Source of the DNA: Novosphingobium silvae
GTDB taxonomy: Bacteria > Pseudomonadota > Alphaproteobacteria > Sphingomonadales > Sphingomonadaceae
Length of the DNA stretch: 64,000 bases
Assembly (NCBI RefSeq): GCF_009856825.1
Contig: NZ_WVTD01000007.1
Span: forward strand, 1-64,000
Direction of reading: 5' to 3'
The translations under genes and the position numbers were made by a program. The notes beneath the pieces are model-generated. The model saw only the letters and a program-made list of their open reading frames with translations, was not told the origin of the DNA and searched no databases. Positions 42,611-50,797 of the stretch are shown piece by piece; the stretch's first letter is position 1; each line of letters begins with the position of its first letter.

Positions 42611-42861
42611 CAGGAGAACAGCGTCTTTCCGGAGAAGCGGAGGAGAGCGGCCGTGAGGCCGACGAAGACGGCAAGGTAGCCGAGGTTGAAGGCGATGTCG
42701 GTCCAGCTTCCCCGAAACGCGAAAGCCCAGAAGTATCCGGCCCCGGACAGATCGAGCGAGCGCGCCCGGACGAGGTCCGCCAGCACCTTGATCGCCGGGA
42801 AGACCGCCATCCAGAGCACGGTGGCATCGATCAGCGACCGCTGCCACCCGCCTTTCTTCAA
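42610..42861 (-). CDS. Small membrane protein inserted between trpB and trpA
   Basis: This 83-residue protein is not a Trp enzyme. It has two hydrophobic stretches ([19 protein letters not shown] and [19 protein letters not shown]) separated by a polar, Trp/Phe-rich loop ([15 protein letters not shown]). Its TTG start overlaps the trpB stop, and its stop overlaps the trpA ATG by one base, so it is translated in series with both. Such tight coupling argues that it is a real gene. I do not recognise a family. It could be a small membrane anchor or channel-like helper, but no partner is visible. Confidence 0.75.
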   Translation of the reverse strand: MKKGGWQRSLIDATVLWMAVFPAIKVLADLVRARSLDLSGAGYFWAFAFRGSWTDIAFNLGYLAVFVGLTAALLRFSGKTLFS

Positions 42862-44111
42862 AGGTCGAACCCCAGCGCCTCGGCGACGGTGAAGATGTCC
42901 TTGTCGCCGCGCCCAGAAAGGTTGACGACCAGGACCTTGTCAGCGTCCATCTCGGCGGTCAGCTGCGGAAGCGCTGCCAGTGCGTGAGCGCTTTCGAGAG
43001 CCGGGATGATGCCTTCCAGCGCGCAGCACAGCTGGAACGCCTCGAGTGCCTCATCGTCGGTGATGGGCACGTAACGCACACGGCCGCTTTCGTGCAGCCA
43101 CGAGTGCTCCGGGCCAAGTCCCGGATAGTCGAGCCCGGCCGAGATCGAGTGCGCCTCGGTGATCTGCCCGTCCTCGTCCTGCAGCAGGTACGTCTTGTTG
43201 CCGTGGAGGATGCCGGGCCTGCCGCCTGTCAGCGATGCGGCGTGCTGACCGCTTTCGATGCCGTGGCCGGCGGCTTCGATGCCCACCATTGCCACTTCGG
43301 GATCGTCGAGGAAGGGGTGGAACATACCGATCGCATTCGATCCGCCGCCGACGGCAGCGACCAGCATGTCGGGAAGGCGTCCCTCGGCCTCGAGCATCTG
43401 GACTCGCGTCTCGTCGCCGATCACGCTCTGAAAGTCGCGGACGAGTTCAGGATACGGATGCGGACCCGCCGCGGTCCCGATGATGTAGAAGGTGTCGTGG
43501 ACATTGGCGACCCAGTCGCGCAGCGCCTCGTTCATGGCGTCCTTCAGCGTTTCCGCGCCGCTGGTGACCGGGCGGACCTCGGCACCGAGCAGCTTCATGC
43601 GGAACACGTTGGGCTTCTGCCGCTCAACGTCCTTGGCGCCCATGAAGATGGTGCAGGGCAGACCGAACCTGGCCGCGACGGTAGCCGTGGCGACGCCATG
43701 CTGGCCCGCGCCGGTCTCTGCGATAATGCGGGTCTTGCCCATGCGAATGGCCAGGAGGATCTGGCCGACGCAGTTGTTGATCTTGTGCGCGCCGGTGTGG
43801 TTCAGGTCTTCGCGCTTGAAGTAGATCTTGGGACCCTTGCCCGCGGGGGCGAGGCCGCGGAAATGCTCTGTCAGGCGCGGGGCCGGATATAGCGGGCTCG
43901 GCCTGCCGACGAAGGTCTTCAGCAGGTCGTCGAGCTGCGCCTTGAACTCCGGGTCGTGTCGTGCGGCGCGGTACTGCTTCTCGAGGTCGAGAATGAGCGG
44001 CATCAACGTTTCAGCCACATAGCGTCCGCCGAACTGGCCGAAGTGACCGGTCTCGTCGGGGAGCGTGCGCCAGGAGTTCTTGGCCAGGTTCGCGGGCGGT
44101 TGTGCTGTCAT
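42858..44111 (-). CDS. trpB: Tryptophan synthase beta chain
   Basis: TrpB condenses indole and serine to tryptophan using pyridoxal phosphate. The 417-residue protein has [12 protein letters not shown], the PLP lysine (Lys110) in [33 protein letters not shown] (phosphate loop) and SGRGDKD at the end. ATG 44111 is chosen, and an upstream open frame to 44306 has no family similarity. Upstream, the region to the outer-membrane gene holds a palindrome (44203-44218). trpF, which normally precedes trpB, lies 829 bases further upstream with an opposite-strand gene between them. Confidence 0.97.
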   Translation of the reverse strand: MTAQPPANLAKNSWRTLPDETGHFGQFGGRYVAETLMPLILDLEKQYRAARHDPEFKAQLDDLLKTFVGRPSPLYPAPRLTEHFRGLAPAGKGPKIYFKREDLNHTGAHKINNCVGQILLAIRMGKTRIIAETGAGQHGVATATVAARFGLPCTIFMGAKDVERQKPNVFRMKLLGAEVRPVTSGAETLKDAMNEALRDWVANVHDTFYIIGTAAGPHPYPELVRDFQSVIGDETRVQMLEAEGRLPDMLVAAVGGGSNAIGMFHPFLDDPEVAMVGIEAAGHGIESGQHAASLTGGRPGILHGNKTYLLQDEDGQITEAHSISAGLDYPGLGPEHSWLHESGRVRYVPITDDEALEAFQLCCALEGIIPALESAHALAALPQLTAEMDADKVLVVNLSGRGDKDIFTVAEALGFDL

Positions 44112-44202
44112 GACACCGGCGATTGGCAGAGGGCCGAGCCCTTGTCCAGATGCCATTGCAACGGCGCTGCCGGGGGCGCGGGCACTGGGGAGCAACCCCC
44201 TC

Positions 44203-44218
44203 GTTTGCAAATGCAAAC
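44203..44218. promoter_or_regulatory. Perfect palindrome between trpB and the outer-membrane gene
   Basis: GTTTGCA-AA-TGCAAAC is a perfect 7-base dyad with a two-base centre, the usual form of an operator. It lies between divergent genes, 92 bases from the trpB start and 163 bases from the plus-strand gene start, and could control either. A short GGGG-N5-CCCC hairpin (44187-44199) lies next to it. Confidence 0.5.
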
Positions 44219-44380
44219 AACGCAACTGCTCAGAGGGAAAAGTATCATAGTGGGCAAAAGCTACGGTTTCGTGACGTTTCGGGGAAAAAGCTAAATTCTC
44301 GTTCATCTTCGCGCAAGGCAGCGGGTTCCAGCCGCAGCGCTCCCGGTGAGGGCCGGGATTTGAGTACTGGAGTTAAGAAT

Positions 44381-44848
44381 ATGCGTATTGCACTTGTTTC
44401 GCTCGCCGCCGTCGCCTCGCTGGCCGCAGCCGCCCCCGCCACGGCCAATGAAGCCCGCGTCGAAGCGCGCACCGGCGTCATCTGGAACGGCAGCGACAGC
44501 GAAGCAACCGTGGGCGTGGCAGCAGGCTATGACTACGATCTCGGCGAGAAGCTCTTCGTCGGCGTTCAGGGTTCGGCCGACAAGATCCTCACCGACAACA
44601 CTCGCGTTTCCTGGGGCGTTGGCGGCCGCATCGGCGTGAACGTTCAGCCGGGCACCAAGGCATATGCCCTGGCCGACTGGCAGTCGAAGAACAGCCGCTA
44701 CGGCAACAGCGCTGTCGGCGTGGGCGGCGGCATCCAGCAGGACGTGGGTTCGCGCTACTACCTGAAGGCCGAGTACCAGCACCTGCTGATCGGCGACAAC
44801 ACCCCCGACGCCGACCGTGGCCTCGTGGGCGTGGGCGTGAAGTTCTGA
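44381..44848 (+). CDS. Small outer-membrane beta-barrel protein
   Basis: The 155-residue protein has a signal peptide (ending ATANEA). The mature part of about 130 residues has alternating-residue beta strands, such as VGVAAGYDYDL, LFVGVQGSAD and YYLKAEYQHLL, ending in phenylalanine (GVGVKF). The C-terminal Phe is the usual outer-membrane insertion signal. It resembles the OmpW/OmpA-like porin-family barrels, with about eight strands. ATG 44381 has GGAG eight bases upstream. It is encoded opposite to the trp genes on both sides and ends in two strong hairpins. The ligand is unknown. Confidence 0.82.
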   Translation: MRIALVSLAAVASLAAAAPATANEARVEARTGVIWNGSDSEATVGVAAGYDYDLGEKLFVGVQGSADKILTDNTRVSWGVGGRIGVNVQPGTKAYALADWQSKNSRYGNSAVGVGGGIQQDVGSRYYLKAEYQHLLIGDNTPDADRGLVGVGVKF

Positions 44849-44863
44849 TCACGCTCTGACAGC

Positions 44864-44904
44864 AACCTTTGGCCGCCGCACGCCCCGAGTGGGCGGCGAA
44901 GGTT
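44864..44904 (+). terminator. First of two tandem hairpins after the outer-membrane gene
   Basis: AACCTT (44864-44869) pairs with AAGGTT (44899-44904), and CCGCC (44873-44877) pairs with GGCGG (44892-44896). This is a two-part stem 16 bases after the stop codon. A short T-run (44903-44905) follows. Confidence 0.6.
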
Positions 44905-44908
44905 TGGG

Positions 44909-44933
44909 AAGGGCGGTCCGCTGGGCCGCCCTT
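44909..44933 (+). terminator. Second of two tandem hairpins after the outer-membrane gene
   Basis: AAGGGCGG (44909-44916) pairs with CCGCCCTT (44926-44933), and TTTCTCG follows. It ends six bases before the trpF stop and can also stop minus-strand trpF transcripts. Confidence 0.7.
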
Positions 44934-44939
44934 TCTCGT

Positions 44940-45581
44940 TCAGGCGCCGGCGACCGCCGCGCAGAACGCGGCGATGCGATCCGCATCCTTGACCCCGGGC
45001 GCGATTTCGACGCCGGATGACGTGTCCACCAGAGGCGTCTTTGTGCGCCGGATCGCCTCGGCGACGTTTCCGGGCTCGAGCCCGCCCGCCAGACCCCATG
45101 CAACCGGGCCTTTCCAGTTCGCGACGAGGTTCCAGTCGAAGGCGAGGCCCATGCCGCCGGGCAGGGCGCCCTTCGGGGTCCGGGCATCGAACAGGACGAG
45201 ATCGACCGCCTGCGCATAGGCGGAGGCTCGTTCGACGTCTGCAGCGGAGGCGACGCTCAGCGCTTTCCATACGGGGATGCCGAAACGGGAGCGAAGCTGC
45301 GCCGCGCGCTCGGGTGTTTCGGCTCCGTGCAGTTGGATGGCGTCGAGACGGGCTGCGGCAACCGCTTCGGCCAGCAAGGCATCGTCGGGATCGACGAAGA
45401 GACCGACACGATTGATCCGGCCTTCCGCGCGGGCGGAAAGCAGGGCCGCATCGGCGGACGTGACGGCGCGCGGGCTCTTGGGGAAGAACACAAGTCCGAT
45501 GTGGTCGGCACGGGCACGGATGGCTGCTTCGAGCGCCTCGGGAGTGCTGATGCCGCAGATCTTTATCGCCGCCGTCGGCAT
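44940..45581 (-). CDS. trpF: Phosphoribosylanthranilate isomerase
   Basis: TrpF performs the Amadori rearrangement before the indole-3-glycerol phosphate step. The 213-residue TIM barrel has the KICGI motif with its catalytic cysteine (Cys9), GLVFFPKSPRAV, VGLFVD, IQLHGAE and a LFDARTPKG loop with the general-acid Asp. GLAGGLEPGNV and DTSSGVE at the C-terminus complete the phosphate site. It is separated from trpB by the opposite-strand outer-membrane gene and by the hairpins at 44864-44933. A SIMPL-domain gene lies 84 bases upstream on the same strand. Confidence 0.95.
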   Translation of the reverse strand: MPTAAIKICGISTPEALEAAIRARADHIGLVFFPKSPRAVTSADAALLSARAEGRINRVGLFVDPDDALLAEAVAAARLDAIQLHGAETPERAAQLRSRFGIPVWKALSVASAADVERASAYAQAVDLVLFDARTPKGALPGGMGLAFDWNLVANWKGPVAWGLAGGLEPGNVAEAIRRTKTPLVDTSSGVEIAPGVKDADRIAAFCAAVAGA

Positions 45582-45665
45582 GTGTCTTGTCGCCTCGCAG
45601 GGTGGTTGCAGGTGCTATCTAGCGTCCCGCAACCGCGCTGCAATGCCTTGTTCCGGCCGTCTGGC

Positions 45666-46421
45666 TCAGGGGGCGAGTTCGAACTGCACCGTGACGTTGA
45701 CGTTCATCTCGAGTTCCCCGGCAACGACCGGCGGAGCGGCTGCGACGTCCATCGCTTCCTTGCGCACGTACATGACCGGCTGCGGCACGTACCCGCCGCT
45801 CTCCCCGATCGAGACGATGCGCACCACTCGAAGACCTGCCGACCGCGCGTAGAGATCGGCGCGCGCCCGGGCGGCCTTCATCGCCTCGACCCGTGCCTCG
45901 TCCTGCGCGGCCTCCGGCTTGTCGAGCATGAAGTTCGGTCCGTTCACCTGGTTCGCGCCTGCGGCGACGAGAGCGTCGATGACTTTGCCCATGTCGGCCA
46001 GCTTGCGCTGGCGCACGGAGACGGTGTTGGTCGCCTGATAGCCGACGATGCGCTGCGGACCGTCCTCGAAATTGCCGTCCGGCAGTCGCTTCGGCTGCGC
46101 ATAGACCGGATTGACGTTGAGATTACTGGTCTGGATGTCGCGATCGGCAAGGCCTGCGCGCTTGAGAGCGGCGATGACCTGCGTCATGCGCGAGGAATTG
46201 GCCGCAAGCGCTTCACTGGCCGAAGTGCCCTGCGTGGTCACGCCTGCGCTGTAGCTGGCAAGGTCCGGCGTGCGGGTGGAAGAGCCCTGCGCCGTGACGG
46301 TGAGGAGAGTGTGGCCCGCCTCTATCGCAGGCACGGGACCTGCCTGCTGGGCCAGTGCCGGAACGGCGGAGCACAGCATGGCGCCAAGAGCAGTGGCGGC
46401 AATCAGGGGCAGGCGTTTCAT
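45666..46421 (-). CDS. SIMPL-domain periplasmic protein
   Basis: SIMPL (DUF541) proteins are secreted, and some protect against oxidative stress. The 251-residue protein has a signal peptide (MKRLPLIAATALGAMLCSAVPALAQ), the early GSSTRTPDLASYSAGVTTQGTSASEAL and DIQTSNLNVNPVY. The ending ARADLYARSAGLRVVRIVSIGESG-style segment is also typical. ATG 46421 gives a normal leader, and the frame upstream is not used. It sits between pyrF and trpF, which are usually adjacent, so it looks like an insertion into the pyrF-trpF run. A GCAAC-N16-CGTT element lies 35 bases upstream. Confidence 0.87.
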   Translation of the reverse strand: MKRLPLIAATALGAMLCSAVPALAQQAGPVPAIEAGHTLLTVTAQGSSTRTPDLASYSAGVTTQGTSASEALAANSSRMTQVIAALKRAGLADRDIQTSNLNVNPVYAQPKRLPDGNFEDGPQRIVGYQATNTVSVRQRKLADMGKVIDALVAAGANQVNGPNFMLDKPEAAQDEARVEAMKAARARADLYARSAGLRVVRIVSIGESGGYVPQPVMYVRKEAMDVAAAPPVVAGELEMNVNVTVQFELAP

Positions 46422-46456
46422 AGAGGTCGCACTCCGTTCACGTGTTCGCGGGAAGC

Positions 46457-46481
46457 AACGATCTGGAGGTGCCCGGGTTGC
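46457..46481 (-). promoter_or_regulatory. ECF-sigma-like promoter of the SIMPL gene
   Basis: On the minus strand GCAAC (46481-46477) and CGTT (46460-46457) are 16 bases apart. It is one base from the EcfG consensus and stands at the same distance from the start codon as the similar element at 21158-21182. Confidence 0.35.
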
Positions 46482-46573
46482 ACTGCGCTGAACGGCAGAA
46501 CGACCCCACGTTAAGGTGAACGGAGTTTGTCCCAAGACGAGGGGCTTCGGAGGTGCCCCGGCATGAGGATGCC

Positions 46574-47278
46574 TCAGAGGGTGGCTTCGATCGCGCGCGC
46601 AGCGGCCAGCGGATCCTCGGCGCGGCTGATCGGCCGACCGATGACGAGCACGCTGGCGCCTGCATCGCGCGCTTCACGCGGGGAAACGATGCGCTTCTGG
46701 TCACCCTTGCCATTACCGGCGCTGCCGTTCGCCCTCCCTTCCGCAGGGCGCAGGCCGGGGACGACGAAGTAGCCGTCCTTCCACTGGCTGTGCACCGCGC
46801 CCACTTCGTGCCCGGAGCAGACAATGCCATCCAGCCCGGCGGAATGGGCGAGCTCCGCCAGACGCAGGGCCTGTGCGTGCGGGTCTGCGGCGCTGACACC
46901 GATGGCGGCGAGATCGTCACCATCAAGGCTGGTGAGCACCGTCACCGCGACGACCTTGCAGTTCTCGCCTGCAGCGGCCTTGGCATCCTCCATCATCGCG
47001 CGGCCGCCCGCGGCATGAACCGTGACGATCGAGGGCTGCAGCACGTGGATGGCCTGCATGGCGCCTGCCACGGTGTTGGGGATGTCGTGCAGCTTGAGGT
47101 CGAGGAAGATCGGCAAGCCGATCTTGTGAAGCTCGTGGACGCCGTGGTGGCCGTGGGCGCAGAAGAACTCCAGCCCCAGCTTGATCCCGCCGATGTGCCC
47201 GGCAACCTTGCGCGCCAATGCCTCCGCAGCGTCGAGGCGGGGAAGGTCGAGCGCGAGGTAGACGGGATTGTGGTTCAT
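46574..47278 (-). CDS. pyrF: Orotidine-5'-phosphate decarboxylase
   Basis: PyrF makes UMP from OMP, the last step of pyrimidine synthesis. The 234-residue TIM barrel opens YLALDLPRLDAA and has the catalytic FLDLKLHDIPNTV with Asp60, Lys62 and Asp65. VTVHAAGG and GYFVVPGLRP (phosphate loop) follow, then VIGRPISRAEDP. A Gly/Asn/Lys-rich insert (about residues 188-200) lies before the last strand. Its start overlaps the lapA stop by four bases. Confidence 0.95.
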   Translation of the reverse strand: MNHNPVYLALDLPRLDAAEALARKVAGHIGGIKLGLEFFCAHGHHGVHELHKIGLPIFLDLKLHDIPNTVAGAMQAIHVLQPSIVTVHAAGGRAMMEDAKAAAGENCKVVAVTVLTSLDGDDLAAIGVSAADPHAQALRLAELAHSAGLDGIVCSGHEVGAVHSQWKDGYFVVPGLRPAEGRANGSAGNGKGDQKRIVSPREARDAGASVLVIGRPISRAEDPLAAARAIEATL

Positions 47279-47646
47279 GGCTTGAGCGGTTCCGGAGAGG
47301 TTTCGGTGATGGTGGCCTGGTCCGCTTCCGGGACCATGGCGGGAGTTGTGACAGGCTGCGCCGGCGACGAGGAAAGCGCCGTGGTCGAATTGGCCCGCAG
47401 CGAATTTTCAAGGCTGGCGATGCGTCGGTTCAGCCGCCAGCGCACGGCCCGCAGGTACAGCCAGACGGGCAGCATGCCGAGGCCGAAGAACAGCAGTGCC
47501 ACGAAGCCGACGGGCCAATCGAAATGAATGTAGTTGCCATTTTCGAGCGGCCAGAAATTCACCGGCGCCCGGTTCCAGTTCATCGCGATGAACGCGACGA
47601 GTATCGCGGTTACCACGATCCATGCGATGGTGCGAATGACCTGCAT
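47275..47646 (-). CDS. LapA-domain membrane protein
   Basis: LapA (DUF1049) proteins are small inner-membrane proteins linked to lipopolysaccharide assembly in enterobacteria. The 123-residue chain has a first membrane helix (IRTIAWIVVTAILVAFIAMNW), the family motif N-x7-FWPLE and a second helix (VGFVALLFFGLGMLPVWLYL). R-x-R-W-RLNRRI follows, and a Ser/Thr/Pro-rich tail of about 40 residues. ATG 47646 has GGAGGT close upstream. The lapA-pyrF order is common in alphaproteobacteria. Its start lies 169 bases past the purB stop on the same strand. Confidence 0.85.
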   Translation of the reverse strand: MQVIRTIAWIVVTAILVAFIAMNWNRAPVNFWPLENGNYIHFDWPVGFVALLFFGLGMLPVWLYLRAVRWRLNRRIASLENSLRANSTTALSSSPAQPVTTPAMVPEADQATITETSPEPLKP

Positions 47647-47815
47647 GCTACCTCCTGCTATCGCCCGCGAAAACACGGATGCTAGGCGGGATTGGGGGGC
47701 AAGGGAAGGGCCGAGAGCGCCTTGATCCGGAGCAAAGATGCTTTCCGGTCAGGGTACCCGCACTTCGTTCCGGTCGTCCCCGCTGAGGCAGGGACGGCCG
47801 TCCGGCGGCTGACGA

Positions 47816-49129
47816 TCAGGCGCCGAACACCCGGGCGAAGATCGTGTCGACGTTCTTGAAATGATAGTCGAGGTTGAACTTGTCCTCGATCACCTCGGCC
47901 GGAAGCGCTGCGGCGACTTCGGGGTCGGCCTTGAGCAGTTCGAGCAGGCTGAGCTGGCCATCCGATTCCCACACCTTCATCGCGTTGCGCTGAACCAGGC
48001 GATAGCTCTCGTCGCGCGAGAGGCCTGCCTGCGTGAGCGCCAGAAGCACGCGCTGCGAGTGGACGAGGCCGCCCATGCGGTCGAGGTTCTTCTGCATTCG
48101 CTCGGGGTAGACAAGCAGCTTGTCGATCACGCCGGTAAGGCGGGCGAGCGCGAAGTCGAGAGTGATGGTGGCATCCGGGCCGATGAAACGCTCGACCGAG
48201 GAATGCGAAATGTCGCGCTCGTGCCAGAGCGCCACGTTCTCCATCGCCGGAACGACGGCTGAGCGTACGACGCGCGACAGCCCGGTGAGGTTTTCGGTCA
48301 GCACCGGGTTACGCTTGTGCGGCATCGCCGAAGAGCCTTTCTGGCCCGGCGAGAAATACTCCTCCGCCTCGAGGACTTCGGTACGCTGGAGGTGGCGCAC
48401 CTCGATGGCGAGGCGCTCGATCGAACTGGCGATGACGCCGAGAACAGCGAAGAACATCGCGTGCCTGTCGCGCGGGATGACCTGGGTGGAGACCGGCTCG
48501 ACCTCAAGGCCCATCTTGTCGGCAACGTACAGCTCCACTGCCGGATCGACGTTCGCGAAAGTGCCCACCGCGCCGGAGATGGCGCAGGTCGCGACTTCCT
48601 CGCGCGCGGCGACGAGGCGCTTGCGGCAGCGGGAGAACTCGGCGTAGGCTTCGGCCATCTTGAGGCCGAAAGTCACCGGTTCCGCGTGGATACCGTGGCT
48701 GCGCCCGATTGTGGGAGTGTACTTGTGCTCCTCGGCGCGGCGCTTGATCGCGGCGAGCAGGGCGTCGATGTCGTCGAGGAGGATATCGGCGGTCTTGACC
48801 AGCTGCACATTGAGCGTGGTGTCGAGCACGTCGGAACTGGTCATGCCCTGATGCATGAAGCGGGCCTCGGGGCCGACCTGCTGCGCCACCCAGTCAAGGA
48901 AAGCGATGACGTCGTGCTTGGTCACCGCCTCGATTGCGTCGATTGCGGCGACATCGATCTTCGGGGCAGTCGCCCACCAGTCCCACAGGGCCTTGCCGGC
49001 GCTGGCGGGCACGGTGCCCATCTCACCCATCTTCACGGCCGCGTGGGCCTCGATCTCGAACCAGATGCGGTAGCGTGCTTCGGGTTCCCAGATCGCGGTC
49101 ATCGCGGGGCGGGCGTAGCGGGGGACCAT
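47816..49129 (-). CDS. purB: Adenylosuccinate lyase
   Basis: PurB acts twice in purine synthesis, splitting fumarate from SAICAR and from adenylosuccinate. The 437-residue protein has MVPRYARPAMTAIW, the TSSDVLDTTLNVQL substrate loop, GRSHGIHAEPVTFG (catalytic His) and the family signature SSAMPHKRNPVLTENL. HSSVERFIGPDATI is also present. The Bacillus-like length and a C-terminal helical domain are normal. ATG 49129 is used. The open frame upstream to 49288 has no family similarity. Confidence 0.96.
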   Translation of the reverse strand: MVPRYARPAMTAIWEPEARYRIWFEIEAHAAVKMGEMGTVPASAGKALWDWWATAPKIDVAAIDAIEAVTKHDVIAFLDWVAQQVGPEARFMHQGMTSSDVLDTTLNVQLVKTADILLDDIDALLAAIKRRAEEHKYTPTIGRSHGIHAEPVTFGLKMAEAYAEFSRCRKRLVAAREEVATCAISGAVGTFANVDPAVELYVADKMGLEVEPVSTQVIPRDRHAMFFAVLGVIASSIERLAIEVRHLQRTEVLEAEEYFSPGQKGSSAMPHKRNPVLTENLTGLSRVVRSAVVPAMENVALWHERDISHSSVERFIGPDATITLDFALARLTGVIDKLLVYPERMQKNLDRMGGLVHSQRVLLALTQAGLSRDESYRLVQRNAMKVWESDGQLSLLELLKADPEVAAALPAEVIEDKFNLDYHFKNVDTIFARVFGA

Positions 49130-49238
49130 GTTCGACTCCTTTGGCTCTGCGCGGGTGCCGCTAGGCGGCGCAGCCGCGAAAGGCAAGCACAGGAAGGTAA
49201 GGGCAGAACCTTCCGGCTGCGGGCGACGCCCTGAGCGA

Positions 49239-49982
49239 TCACCAGCTGAAGGTGAGGCTCGTTTCGCCGCTGCACTGGCCTTTGGCATCGAAACTGCGCT
49301 CCAGGATGATGCCCTGGCCCTGCCTGTCCACCGCGATCACGGTGCTGCAGCGAGTGCCGTATGTTTCGTTGCGGATGAACACGGGGGAGAAACGCGGCTC
49401 CGGCCCGCCGCCTGGCGCGGCAGGCGCCGGCGTCTCGTCGCGCAGCGCGTCAAGCAAGGGTGCCGGATTCCGGGGATCTGCATGCAGCCAGCCTGAGATC
49501 GCCCCGGCCACTTTCAGGGTCTTGGGCCAGGGAACGTCGAAGCCGCCGTTGGACAGGCCGTGAATACCGGCAGACAGCTCGCGGGTCTCGATCGCCGGAT
49601 GATTGGTGAGGAACCAGGCCCGCTCGCCCTCGGCAAGGATCAGGTTGAACGGGTTCATCCGGGCCATCGCAGGCGCAGCCTCGGGGTGCAGCCCTTCCTC
49701 GAGGAGGTCCGTTACCAGTTTCCCGCGCGAAGGTCGCCCCGGCTGTGCCCCCTCCGGCACGCGGTAGTTCGTAACGAGCGCGAAGCGGCCGGGCGTACCC
49801 TGCGCCGCTTCCGTGACGCCCAGCCAAGTGCCTCCGGCCGTAAGGTCGGTCCCGGCGATGATCGCGCGCCCGTCCCAGCGCGAAAGTGCCGCGGTGGGCC
49901 GCGCGTGGTACTCATCGCGATTGCCGGCCGCGACGAGTAGCCAGTCGGGATGCGCCTTCCAGGCAACGGCGGCCACGCACAT
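49239..49982 (-). CDS. NRDE-family protein (TANGO2-like)
   Basis: The 247-residue protein begins MCVAAVAWKAHPDWLLVAAGNRDEYHARPT, containing the NRDE motif that names the family. The segment GTDLTAGGTWLGV and TNYRVPEGAQPGRPSRGKLV follow, with GLSNGGFDVPWPKT and a late GTRCSTVIAVD. The role in bacteria is not established. The eukaryotic homologue TANGO2 is linked to heme or lipid handling. The gene ends 109 bases from the purB start and begins three bases after the radC stop, so it is probably co-transcribed with radC. Confidence 0.85.
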   Translation of the reverse strand: MCVAAVAWKAHPDWLLVAAGNRDEYHARPTAALSRWDGRAIIAGTDLTAGGTWLGVTEAAQGTPGRFALVTNYRVPEGAQPGRPSRGKLVTDLLEEGLHPEAAPAMARMNPFNLILAEGERAWFLTNHPAIETRELSAGIHGLSNGGFDVPWPKTLKVAGAISGWLHADPRNPAPLLDALRDETPAPAAPGGGPEPRFSPVFIRNETYGTRCSTVIAVDRQGQGIILERSFDAKGQCSGETSLTFSW

Positions 49983-49985
49983 GCG

Positions 49986-50753
49986 CTAGATCAGGCCTTT
50001 TGCACGAAGGGACACGTGGCCCTCCCGCCCGATGACGATATGGTCGTGGACGCTGACGCCAAGGAGCCGGCCTGCTTCGGCGATGCGATTGGTGATCTCG
50101 ATGTCCGCGCGGCTCGGCTGCGGCGAGCCGGAGGGATGGTTGTGGACCAGGATGAGCGCCACCGCGCCAAGGTCCAGGGCGCGGCGGATCACCTCGCGCG
50201 GGTGGATCGCGGCCTCGTCGATCGATCCTTCCCCCACGAGGTCGTCGAGGATGAGCATGTTGCGGGTGTTGAGATAAAGCACTCGCACGCGCTCGACCGT
50301 GAGATGGGCCATGTCGATGGTGAGATAGTCTATCAGTGCCTGCCACGAGCCGATCACCGGTGCCTCGCGCACTTTCTGGCGCGCCATGCGCGTGGCCGCG
50401 ATGGTGACCACCCGCAGCGCGGCGGCGGTAGCTTCTCCCATGCCGGGGTGAGCGCAAAGCGTGCGCGGGTCGGCCTGCAGCACGTCCGCCAGTGATCCGA
50501 ATCGCTGGAGCAGGCTGCGCGCCAGCGGCTTCATGTCGCGGCGCGGAACCGCCTGCATCAGCAGGAGTTCGACGACCTCGTGATCCGCCAGTGCTTCTGC
50601 CCCTCCGTCCAGCAACCGCTTGCGCAGTCTCGTACGGTGGCCGCTCGCATCGTGGATGGCTCCGTGCTGGACGTCGGCGCGGGGATCGGCGGCGGCCGAG
50701 GCAGCGGGCAGGAGAGCCGGAGCGTCATCGAAGAGTGGTGGCTGATCTGGCAT
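49986..50753 (-). CDS. radC: RadC-family JAB-domain protein
   Basis: The RadC family was linked to DNA repair in early work, but the activity remains disputed. The 255-residue protein has the N-terminal helix-hairpin-helix-like segment (GHRTRLRKRLLDGG, LADHEVVELLL, MGEATAAAL). The C-terminal JAB metallo-domain has the signature ALILVHNHPSGSPQPSRAD. The end is VSVHDHIVIG. ATG 50753 is chosen. The frame opens further upstream but only by five residues. It is divergent from ydbH and followed three bases later by the NRDE gene. Confidence 0.92.
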   Translation of the reverse strand: MPDQPPLFDDAPALLPAASAAADPRADVQHGAIHDASGHRTRLRKRLLDGGAEALADHEVVELLLMQAVPRRDMKPLARSLLQRFGSLADVLQADPRTLCAHPGMGEATAAALRVVTIAATRMARQKVREAPVIGSWQALIDYLTIDMAHLTVERVRVLYLNTRNMLILDDLVGEGSIDEAAIHPREVIRRALDLGAVALILVHNHPSGSPQPSRADIEITNRIAEAGRLLGVSVHDHIVIGREGHVSLRAKGLI

Positions 50754-50797
50754 GGTGCGCACAAACAATTGCCTTTCCCGCGCGGTCAGCGCAAGTG

